A stretch of DNA of 10,602 nt from UBA3071 sp965369635 (lineage in GTDB: Bacteria > Chloroflexota > Anaerolineae > UBA3071). Shown one piece after another: positions 5,318 through 10,602 of the stretch (position 1 is its first letter; each line of letters opens with the position of its first letter). The position numbers and the translations under genes were made by a program. Location of the stretch: assembly GCA_965369635.1 (NCBI GenBank), contig CBDURC010000104.1, positions 1 to 10,602 of the forward strand. Direction: 5' to 3'. The notes beneath the pieces are model-generated. The model did no database searches. It had not been told where the DNA came from and was given only the letters and a program-made list of their open reading frames with translations.

Positions 5318-5935
5318 CTATCCTGCCCCGAAGTGCCGCATCAGTTGCTGTATATCGCCGTGGATGATCTCCAGTCTCTCCATTACTTCGTCCAGCTTCT
5401 CCATCACTACGTCTGAGGCTGGCGGAGTCGGGGGAGGAGGTGGAGGAAGCTCCGTCTCGTCAGCGATCTGGAAGGTCAGGAACAGCGGCCCCATGTGGTT
5501 GGTGCCCCCCAGCATGCCCACGCCGGCCAGACCGTCGCTGGGCAGCGATGGGCTGAGGATCCAGAGCGTGTGTGGCCCCCCGATGCTGAGATCGCGGATG
5601 TAGGAGCCTGCCCCCAGCCCGAAGCCGGTGAGACCGTTGACGTCTGTCTTCTGGACATGGGCCCGATCATGCCACAGCGTCTGGCTTCCGCTCCCTTGCA
5701 GATCGGGCAGCGTGGGGTCAGGCCAGTGATTGGCCACAGGCTGATTCTGCTGAGGCTGTCCAGCCTCATCGAGGACCAGAACCTTGATGAGAGCTGGCCC
5801 TTCCGTCTCGTCCACGCGCATCAGCGTGAACTTGCGGTCTTCCCCGGCATCCAGGAACACCACATTGCCATACTTGTTGCGCAGCCACTCCATATCTCGC
5901 TGCGTGCCGTCTACGTCGTAGATTTCAGGGGTCAT
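5318..5935 (-). CDS. Ig-like (Chloroflexota-type) domain protein with poly-Pro linker and coiled-coil tail
   Basis: The protein has 205 residues, with no signal peptide or membrane segment, so it is probably cytoplasmic or released by another route. Residues 1-157 include IYDVDGTQRDMEWLRNKYGN, FTLMRVDETEGPALIKVLVL, then DEAGQP, HWPDP, KTDVNGLTGFGLGAGSYI, GGPHTLWIL and GVGMLGGTNHMG. I associate this series with an Ig-like/regulatory beta-sandwich seen repeatedly in Chloroflexota, sometimes attached to lysozyme-like enzymes; here it stands without an enzyme. Residues 164-172 are a Pro-rich linker. Residues 175-200 (VVMEKLDEVMERLEIIHGDIQQLM) form a predicted coiled coil, so oligomerisation is likely. 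AAGGAGGA (5943-5950 on this strand) lies 7 nt before the ATG at 5935. The longer frame to 6028 would contain the promoter and is rejected. The role is unknown. Confidence 0.82.
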   Translation of the reverse strand: MTPEIYDVDGTQRDMEWLRNKYGNVVFLDAGEDRKFTLMRVDETEGPALIKVLVLDEAGQPQQNQPVANHWPDPTLPDLQGSGSQTLWHDRAHVQKTDVNGLTGFGLGAGSYIRDLSIGGPHTLWILSPSLPSDGLAGVGMLGGTNHMGPLFLTFQIADETELPPPPPPTPPASDVVMEKLDEVMERLEIIHGDIQQLMRHFGAG

Positions 5936-5962
5936 GTGAGAATCCTCCTTGCAGGATGGCCA

Positions 5963-5991
5963 AGTGTACCCGCTTTGGCCTGCGATGTCAA
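5963..5991 (-). promoter_or_regulatory. Promoter of the Ig-like/coiled-coil gene
   Basis: On the minus strand TTGACA (5986-5991) and TACACT (5963-5968) have a 17-bp spacer. The expected start is near 5956, leaving a leader of about 20 nt that is mostly Shine-Dalgarno. CAAGT (5989-5993) and ACTTG (6000-6004) form a small inverted repeat overlapping the -35 box, a possible operator half-site pair. Confidence 0.68.
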
Positions 5992-6032
5992 GTCCGTCAA
6001 CTTGCTGAATCACTACTGTGGAGGGCACAGGT

Positions 6033-6061
6033 TTGACTTTTGGCCACTTTGCGGCTATATT
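6033..6061 (+). promoter_or_regulatory. Promoter of the M24/dehydrogenase operon
   Basis: TTGACT (6033-6038) and TATATT (6056-6061) have a 17-bp spacer. The start is expected near 6068, about 89 nt before the chosen ATG at 6157. It diverges from the promoter at 5963-5991, with 41 bp between the -35 boxes. Confidence 0.65.
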
Positions 6062-6112
6062 GCTCTCGCTTCAGAATGGAGCGCCTGTGGAGTGCGTCAT
6101 CTCTGACCATGC

Positions 6113-6131
6113 GCAAAGTGGGAGACTTTGC
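6113..6131 (+). promoter_or_regulatory. Leader hairpin before the M24 gene
   Basis: GCAAAGT (6113-6119) and ACTTTGC (6125-6131) form a perfect 7-bp stem over a 5-nt GGGAG loop. It lies in the predicted leader, 25 nt before the start codon. It would bury the alternative ATG region at 6109, which favours the 6157 start. Confidence 0.4.
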
Positions 6132-6156
6132 ACTTCGCCTATTGGGAAGTGGAGAC

Positions 6157-7248
6157 ATGAACGAACGACAGCAGAAACAGCGTTGGGTGAAGGAACTGTT
6201 GGACGAGCGGGGCCTGGACGCGCTGCTCTTGCAGCGGGTCAGCAGCTTCGCCTGGTACACGGGCGGTGCGGCCAGCTACGTCAACACGGCCACCGATTTC
6301 GGCGCGGCGGCGCTGCTCCTCACCCCCCAAGGCAACTACGTCCTGACCAACAACATCGAGGCCACGAGGCTGCAGAAGGAGGAGAAGCTTGCCGAGCAGG
6401 GCTTCGAAGTCGTGGCCCCTCCCTGGTACGAGGGCGCTGATCCAGTGGCGGATCTGACACGCGGCCTGCGCCTGGGGGCTGATGTACCTTACCCCGGCGC
6501 AACGGACCTCTCTGCGGAGGTCAGGCGACTGCGTGCTCGCCTGACGCCGGAGGAGGGCGAGCGCTTCCGCCAGTTAGGGGGGATCTGCGCCCAGGCGATG
6601 GACGCTGCCATTCGGCAAGTGCGACCAGGTCAGACCGAGTACGAGATCGCCGCGGTGCTCTCCCGGGAGACACAAGCCCGCGGGGCTTTGCCCATCGTCA
6701 ACCTGATTGCGACCGACCAACGCATCTTCGACTTCCGTCATCCCTTGCCGGCGGACAAAAAGATGGAGCGCTACGCCATGTTGGTGCTGTGTGGCCGCAA
6801 GTGGGGCCTGGTCTGTTCCATCACCCGGCTGGTGCATTTCGGGCCTCTGCCGGACGAGTTGCGGCGCAAACAGGAGGCCTGCGCCCGCGTCGATGCCACC
6901 CTTATCGCTGGCACCCGCCCCTCCGCTCGCCTGGGCGATGTCTTCTCGCAGGCTGTGGCGGCCTATGCCGAGACTGGCTATCCCGACGAGTGGACGCTGC
7001 ACCATCAGGGTGGCTCCGCCGGCTACGAGCCGCGGGAGCACGTGGCCACCGCCGCATCGGAGGAGATCGTCTACGAGGGCCAGGCCTTTGCCTGGAACCC
7101 CTCGATTGCTGGCGTCAAGTCGGAGGGCACGATACTGGTGGGGGTGCACTGCAACGAGATACTGACCGCCATTCCGGACTGGCCGACAATCGAAGTTGAG
7201 GTTCTCGATCAGGTCATCGCCAGGCCGGCGATTCTGGTCGTGGACTAG
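6157..7248 (+). CDS. M24 (Xaa-Pro peptidase-fold) family protein lacking canonical metal ligands
   Basis: The protein has 363 residues. Residues 1 to about 125 form a creatinase/aminopeptidase-type N-terminal domain (RGLDALLL, FAWYTGG, NYVLTNNIEATRL). Residues about 130-355 form the pita-bread M24 domain. The family needs Asp, Asp, His, Glu, Glu to bind two metals. Here the DxG position reads LCG (Leu211), the sDxTR position is Ser221, His283 is kept (LHHQGGSAGY), the xEPG Glu is Asn314 (FAWNPS), and Glu323 is kept (KSEGTILV). Three of five ligands are therefore missing, and classic dinuclear peptidase chemistry is unlikely. I recall relatives with the same FAWNPSI..KSE block annotated simply as M24, so the change is probably an old subfamily trait. 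The 6157 start fits the family N-terminus; GGGAAG (6144-6149) lies 7 nt upstream. It is followed 29 nt later by the dehydrogenase, a likely operon. Confidence 0.85.
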   Translation: MNERQQKQRWVKELLDERGLDALLLQRVSSFAWYTGGAASYVNTATDFGAAALLLTPQGNYVLTNNIEATRLQKEEKLAEQGFEVVAPPWYEGADPVADLTRGLRLGADVPYPGATDLSAEVRRLRARLTPEEGERFRQLGGICAQAMDAAIRQVRPGQTEYEIAAVLSRETQARGALPIVNLIATDQRIFDFRHPLPADKKMERYAMLVLCGRKWGLVCSITRLVHFGPLPDELRRKQEACARVDATLIAGTRPSARLGDVFSQAVAAYAETGYPDEWTLHHQGGSAGYEPREHVATAASEEIVYEGQAFAWNPSIAGVKSEGTILVGVHCNEILTAIPDWPTIEVEVLDQVIARPAILVVD

Positions 7249-7277
7249 CACGGACACTGCTTGGAGGGGCTTGAAAG

Positions 7278-8309
7278 GTGAAAGCTGCGCGTTTGTATGG
7301 CCCACGCGACCTGCGTGTGGAAGAGGTACCGCGTCCCGAACCGCAGGCGGGTGATCTGCTCATTCGGGTGCGTGCTGTAGGCATCTGTGGTTCTGATGTG
7401 CACTACTACGAGGACGGCGGCATCGGGGAGAACAGGGTCACCGAAGCTCACGAGCTGGGACACGAATTCGCCGGGGTTGTCGCTGCCCTGGGGCCGGGCG
7501 TCGAAGGCCCGCCGGTGGGAACACGGGTAGCCGTGGAGCCGGCCATCCCCTGCGGAACTTGCGAGTTCTGTCTGGAGGGTAATCCCAACCTGTGCCCGCA
7601 CATCCTCTTCGTGAGCACCCCCCCCACAAGGGGCAGCCTGGTCGAGTACATTGCCCATCCTGCCTCGTTGGTCTTCCCCCTGCCCGAAGAGATCGACTTC
7701 GCTGATGGGGCGATGCTGGAACCGCTGGGGGTGGCCATTCACACGGTGAACCTGGCCAAGCTGCGGCCCGGCGACACCGCAGCCGTGCTCGGGAGCGGCC
7801 CGATTGGGCTGCTGACCATCCAGATGGCGCGGCTGGGCGGTGTGCGAACGGTCTATGCCACCGACCTTGTCCCCGAGCGTCTGGCCATGGCGCAGCGGAT
7901 GGGGGCCGATGAAGTGCTCCACGCAGGCGAGGCAGATCCTGTGGCCTGGGTCGAGGAATTGACCGGGGGACGCGGCGTGGATGTGGTGTTCGAGGCGGCT
8001 TGGGCTGCAGAGACGGTCGCCCAGGCCACGGCCATGGCCAAGCCGGGTGGCCGCGTAGTGATCGCAGGAATCCCTTCGGAAGACATCCTGAGCTTCCCGG
8101 CCAGTGCGGCGCGCCGCAAGGGGCTGACCATCAAGCTCGTGCGGCGGATGAAGCATACTTACCCTCGTTCCATAGCTCTGGTGCAGCAGGGATTGGTGGA
8201 CGTGCGCTCGCTCATCACCCACCGTTTCCCGCTGACTGAGGCAGGAGAGGCTTTCGAGTTGGCCGCTGCGCGGGCGGACGGGGTGGTCAAAGCGCTGGTG
8301 GAGATGTAG
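7278..8309 (+). CDS. Zinc-dependent medium-chain alcohol/polyol dehydrogenase (sorbitol dehydrogenase-like)
   Basis: The 343-residue length is typical of the family. It should oxidise a secondary alcohol or polyol with NAD+ in the cytoplasm. Catalytic zinc ligands are Cys37 (GICGSDVHYY), His62 and Glu63 (GHEFAG), with Glu148 (LEPLGV) in the fourth position used by sorbitol-type enzymes. Structural zinc is held by Cys92, Cys95, Cys98 and Cys106. The Rossmann motif is GSGPIG (172-177), and Asp196 at the end of the second strand favours NAD over NADP. The HYYEDGGIG segment is of the sorbitol/xylitol/idonate dehydrogenase type, but the exact substrate cannot be read from sequence. The start codon is GTG at 7278, with GGAGGGG (7263-7269) 8 nt upstream. 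It is probably co-transcribed with the M24 gene; transcripts reading on would be antisense to the tRNA at 8489. Confidence 0.9.
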   Translation: MKAARLYGPRDLRVEEVPRPEPQAGDLLIRVRAVGICGSDVHYYEDGGIGENRVTEAHELGHEFAGVVAALGPGVEGPPVGTRVAVEPAIPCGTCEFCLEGNPNLCPHILFVSTPPTRGSLVEYIAHPASLVFPLPEEIDFADGAMLEPLGVAIHTVNLAKLRPGDTAAVLGSGPIGLLTIQMARLGGVRTVYATDLVPERLAMAQRMGADEVLHAGEADPVAWVEELTGGRGVDVVFEAAWAAETVAQATAMAKPGGRVVIAGIPSEDILSFPASAARRKGLTIKLVRRMKHTYPRSIALVQQGLVDVRSLITHRFPLTEAGEAFELAAARADGVVKALVEM

Positions 8310-8334
8310 CGGGCGGAGTCAGCATGGATGGCGA

Positions 8335-8347
8335 GGAGTTGCACTCC
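8335..8347 (+). terminator. Weak 3' hairpin of the dehydrogenase operon
   Basis: GGAGT (8335-8339) and ACTCC (8343-8347) pair over a 3-nt loop, 26 nt after the stop. An alternative pairs CGGAGT (8314-8319) with ACTCCG (8343-8348). Neither has a T-run. A stop here would protect the oppositely oriented tRNA-Ser(CGA) from antisense transcription. Confidence 0.3.
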
Positions 8348-8421
8348 GAGCCCATGGCCGGGCGTACAGCTTTCTCACGTCGGGCAGGGCCAGCAGGTGG
8401 TAGATGGGCAAACTGGTGTGT

Positions 8422-8485
8422 GGTCGGCCAGTCTCGCACATCTGTTTACCAATCTACCAATCTGCCAGTTTACCAGTTACCGACC
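8422..8485. repeat. 8-bp array enclosed by a 6-bp inverted repeat next to the tRNA
   Basis: The units GTTTACCA, ATCTACCA, ATCTGCCA and GTTTACCA occupy 8444-8475 without gaps, followed by a decayed fifth unit. The array is enclosed by GGTCGG (8422-8427) and CCGACC (8480-8485). It begins 3 nt beyond the tRNA 3' end on the minus strand, so it would form the tRNA's 3' trailer. Otherwise the stretch 8310-8488 holds no gene. Confidence 0.65.
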
Positions 8486-8488
8486 GTG

Positions 8489-8579
<91 letters not shown>

Positions 8580-8590
8580 CAGACAAGGGA

Positions 8591-8619
8591 ATTATACCCG
8601 AACACTACATCTCAGCCAA
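8591..8619 (-). promoter_or_regulatory. Promoter of tRNA-Ser(CGA)
   Basis: On the minus strand TTGGCT (8614-8619) and TATAAT (8591-8596) have a 17-bp spacer, and the -10 box ends 11 nt before the mature tRNA 5' end. The layout parallels the promoter of the other serine tRNA. Confidence 0.6.
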
Positions 8620-8646
8620 ATCACTTGCTCTCGGCGTATACGACTT

Positions 8647-8670
8647 GCCAGGAATCGGCCCAAGCCTGGC
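8647..8670. other. 6-bp inverted repeat in the carboxyltransferase upstream region
   Basis: GCCAGG (8647-8652) and CCTGGC (8665-8670) form a perfect stem with a 12-nt loop. TTGCC (8645-8649) can instead pair with GGCAA further on, so alternative folds exist. I find no convincing plus-strand -35/-10 pair for the downstream gene between 8580 and 8834. Confidence 0.35.
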
Positions 8671-8743
8671 GGAGGGCAATGTCAAGCAGGCTCTGCGAAC
8701 CACAAGGCCACAGAAGTCATCCTTCTACGGATTAAGGCAGAAG

Positions 8744-8787
8744 CCACACATGGAACCGCCGGGCGGAGCGACAGGTGTGGAAACCTG
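8744..8787 (+). promoter_or_regulatory. Overlapping alternative hairpins before the carboxyltransferase gene
   Basis: Fold 1 pairs CCACAC (8744-8749) with GTGTGG (8775-8780), with an inner CCGC-CGG-GCGG hairpin (8756-8766). Fold 2 pairs CAGGT (8772-8776) with ACCTG (8783-8787). They share 8775-8776 and cannot coexist fully. They end 47 nt before the ATG at 8835. This resembles an attenuator layout, but it could also be a palindromic intergenic repeat. Confidence 0.3.
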
Positions 8788-8834
8788 CCCTACGGAAGGC
8801 GGATGTGAGTGTAACTGACGGAAAGGTGTAGCCG

Positions 8835-10379
8835 ATGACCGACCACATTGAAGAACTGCGTGAGATGCGAGCCAGGGCTGTGGTGGGCGGCGGCACCAAG
8901 CGCATCGAAGCTCAGCATGCCAAGGGGAAGCTGACCGCTCGCGAGCGGCTGGCGTCGCTCCTCGACGAAGGCAGCTTCCAGGAACTGGGCGCGCTGGCCA
9001 CGCACGATTGCACCGCCTTTGGCATGGACCAGAAGCGATTCCCCGGCGATGGTGTGGTTGCCGGCTTCGGCAAGATCAATGGCCGGAAGGTGGCCGTCTA
9101 CGCCCAGGATTTCACCGTGCTGGGGGGCTCCTTCTCCGAGGTGCAGTCCCGCAAGATATGCCGTGTCATGGACTTGGCTCTGGAGAGCGGTATCCCCGTG
9201 GTCGGCCTGCTCGATTCGGGTGGTGCGCGCATTCAGGAGGGGGTCAAGAGCCTGGCGGGCTACGGCGAACTGTTCACCCGCAACGTGCTGGCCTCCGGTG
9301 TCATCCCTCAGATCTCGCTGATGCTGGGACCATGCGCGGGCGGCTCTGTCTACTCTCCGGCGCTTACCGATTTCGTCGTCATGGTCAGGGACATCAGCCA
9401 CATGTTCATCACCGGCCCTGGCGTGATCAAGACGGTCACTGGCGAGGATGTGACCTTCGGCGATCTGGGCGGGGCGCTGGCCCACAGCGCCAAGAGTGGC
9501 GTAGCCCATTTCGTGGCCGACAGCGAGCAGCAAGCGTTCCTGCTCGTCAAACGGCTCCTCAGCTACTTGCCGCCCAACAACGTGGAAGATCCTCGCAACG
9601 TCGAGCCGTCTGACGACCCGCAGCGCATGGACGACTGGTTGAACGACATCGTTCCCCTCGATGAAACCGTCCCTTACGACATGCAGGAGGTCATTGCCCG
9701 CGTCTTCGACCGCGACAGCTTCTTGGAAGTGCAGGCCCGCTATGCCCGTAGCGCTATCGTCGGCTTCGCCCGGCTCGATGGCTACGTGGTGGGAGTGGTC
9801 GCCAACCAGCCGTTGCACCTGGCCGGTGCACTGGACATTGACAGCAGCGACAAGATCGCCCGCTTCGTGCGCATTTGCGACGCCTTCAACATCCCTGTGG
9901 TCACTTTCGTGGACTGCCCCGGCTACCTGCCCGGCGTAGATCAGGAACACGGCGGCATCATCCGCCACGGAGCCAAGATCATCTACGCCTACTGCGAGGC
10001 CACCGTGCCCAAGATTTGCGTGGTCACCCGCAAGGCCATCGGCGGGGCATACATCGCTATGAGCAGCAAGCAGATGCGCAGTGACCTGGCCTTTGCCTGG
10101 CCCACGGCGGAGATTGCCGTCATGGGGCCGGATGGCGCAGTGAACATCCTCTACCGTCGTGAACTGAAAGCGGCAGACGATCCTGAGACCCTGCGGGCGC
10201 AGTATGTCGCCGAGTACAAGGCGAGATTCCACAATCCCTATTCGGCTGCCGACATGGGTCAGATTGACGAAGTCATCGAGCCCCGCGAGACACGGCCTCG
10301 GCTGATTGCTGCCCTCGACATCCTGCGGGGGAAGGTAGCTACTAACCCTGCCAAGAAGCACGGCTTGATGCCGGTGTAG
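8835..10379 (+). CDS. Acyl-CoA carboxylase carboxyltransferase (beta) subunit, PccB/MmdA-like
   Basis: The protein has 514 residues, the usual length. It would transfer the carboxyl group between carboxybiotin and an acyl-CoA (propionyl-, acetyl- or methylmalonyl-CoA) as part of a cytoplasmic hexamer. It carries both crotonase-fold halves: KGKLTARERLASLLDEGSF near the N-terminus, DSGGARIQEG (127-136) and PCAGGSVYSPAL (166-177) in the first, and GYLPGVDQEHGGIIRHGAK (363 on), GGAYIAM (403-409) and WPTAEIAVMGPDGAVNI in the second. Residue 407, in GGAYIAM, is Ile. In actinobacterial enzymes the corresponding Asp/Ile position influences propionyl versus acetyl preference, and MmdA-type decarboxylase subunits also have Ile, so the substrate should stay open. 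AAAGGTG lies 6 nt before the ATG. No biotin carboxylase or biotin carrier gene is in the window; one may follow beyond it. Confidence 0.93.
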   Translation: MTDHIEELREMRARAVVGGGTKRIEAQHAKGKLTARERLASLLDEGSFQELGALATHDCTAFGMDQKRFPGDGVVAGFGKINGRKVAVYAQDFTVLGGSFSEVQSRKICRVMDLALESGIPVVGLLDSGGARIQEGVKSLAGYGELFTRNVLASGVIPQISLMLGPCAGGSVYSPALTDFVVMVRDISHMFITGPGVIKTVTGEDVTFGDLGGALAHSAKSGVAHFVADSEQQAFLLVKRLLSYLPPNNVEDPRNVEPSDDPQRMDDWLNDIVPLDETVPYDMQEVIARVFDRDSFLEVQARYARSAIVGFARLDGYVVGVVANQPLHLAGALDIDSSDKIARFVRICDAFNIPVVTFVDCPGYLPGVDQEHGGIIRHGAKIIYAYCEATVPKICVVTRKAIGGAYIAMSSKQMRSDLAFAWPTAEIAVMGPDGAVNILYRRELKAADDPETLRAQYVAEYKARFHNPYSAADMGQIDEVIEPRETRPRLIAALDILRGKVATNPAKKHGLMPV

Positions 10380-10406
10380 GGGACTGGCCTCAGGGAGTTG
10401 CGATGA

Positions 10407-10443
10407 GAGATGCAGCGATCTACCTGCTGCGCTGCACGATCTC
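10407..10443 (+). terminator. Bulged hairpin downstream of the carboxyltransferase gene
   Basis: GCAGCG (10412-10417) pairs with CGCTGC (10430-10435) and GAGAT (10407-10411) with ATCTC (10439-10443), with a 3-nt bulge, 27 nt after the stop. It is likely the gene's 3' end, although no T-run follows until TTTTT at 10487-10491. Positions 10380-10493 otherwise hold nothing I recognise. Confidence 0.45.
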
Positions 10444-10493
10444 AGCGGCCATGCTCCACCCTGCCGACGCGAAGAGCTGGAGCTGCTTTTTGA

Positions 10494-10602
10494 GTTACTA
10501 CTCAGCCTATGCTCCCACCCCCGTCCCTGAGGCGTCTTGTGCGGCAGATGGCTGCTCAAAACGAGATACTCTCGCCAGAGCCGCCCTCGAGGACGAGGGC
10601 TG
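10494..10602 (-). repeat. Dispersed repeat, copy B (inverted relative to copy A)
   Basis: Read on the minus strand, 10601 down to 10494 matches copy A (1624-1787) minus one 55-bp unit. It keeps the outer CCCTCG-TCCT-CGAGGG hairpin, CTCGTTTTGAGCAGC, GCCGCACAAG, GGGAGCATAGGCT and the terminal GAGTAGTAAC. The window ends right at its outer edge, so the true right boundary is not visible. Confidence 0.9.

Noticed and set aside
4773..5603. Long plus-strand frame with GNPSGNPPGDPPGDPPGNP and PTRAKDPTRSPGARTRPD segments
   Set aside because: It crosses the antisense of tRNA-Ser(GGA), the minisatellite and the antisense of a real gene. The GFEPTRA...TRPDYATSP string is a familiar artefact of translating antisense serine tRNA.
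5989..6004. CAAGT-N6-ACTTG operator between the divergent promoters
   Set aside because: 5-bp arms are short and expected by chance at this frequency; mentioned with the promoter but not called as a site.
8444..8475. Possible CRISPR-like array
   Set aside because: 8-bp units without spacers are a simple tandem repeat; there are no cas genes.
8790..10559. 589-codon minus-strand frame
   Set aside because: It is the shadow of the carboxyltransferase gene, whose plus-strand product is unmistakable.
10403..10602. Open frame from ATG 10403 to the window end with GGGAG upstream (66 codons)
   Set aside because: It runs through a hairpin and then through dispersed repeat copy B. Its last 16 codons resemble the matching frame of copy A, but a 1-bp gap between the copies breaks the frame, so a conserved protein is not supported.

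Overview
The window most likely comes from a member of the Chloroflexota (Anaerolineae-like), probably assembled from a metagenome. The pointers are two secreted proteins with long Thr-Pro linkers and a 'YLPL' hydrophobic motif, a golvesin/xanthan-lyase-type domain, a seven-blade repeat protein of the kind common in that phylum, and a small protein with an Ig-like domain I associate with Chloroflexota. The placement is inferred from protein style; there is no marker gene for phylogeny. Coding GC is moderately high. Several promoters are close to the sigma-70 consensus, each with a 17-bp spacer.

Layout. (1) 63-887 encodes a secreted golvesin-domain protein. (2) 928-1617 is a decayed, truncated tyrosine recombinase. 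It runs into a repeat-rich non-coding island (about 1500-1850) that holds a 164-bp dispersed repeat with an internal 55-bp tandem duplication, bracketed by two opposed CACGGAG/CACAGAG-type repeats. (3) Two divergent units follow: a four-helix membrane protein (1975-2349, minus) and a 662-residue secreted PPC plus seven-bladed propeller protein (2626-4614, plus). Each has its own promoter, and the propeller gene has a strongly foldable 5' leader. (4) 4615-5317 is non-coding apart from tRNA-Ser(GGA) on the minus strand. It also holds a pair of 45-bp hairpin repeats, a terminator-like hairpin and a 12-bp minisatellite. (5) A second divergent pair is a cytoplasmic-looking Ig-like/coiled-coil protein (5318-5935, minus) and a two-gene operon (plus) of an M24-fold protein missing metal ligands and a zinc-dependent polyol/alcohol dehydrogenase. 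(6) tRNA-Ser(CGA) lies on the minus strand between that operon and an acyl-CoA carboxylase carboxyltransferase gene (8835-10379). (7) The window ends inside an inverted second copy of the dispersed repeat seen near 1624.

How the genes relate. There is no single pathway. The two secreted proteins are probably surface or extracellular. The dehydrogenase and carboxylase are central-metabolism genes, and the carboxylase lacks a visible biotin-carboxylase partner. I see no defence system, CRISPR array or complete mobile element. The least explained material is non-coding: the dispersed inverted repeat family, the structured leader at 2530-2590, and the small repeat arrays next to both tRNA genes.
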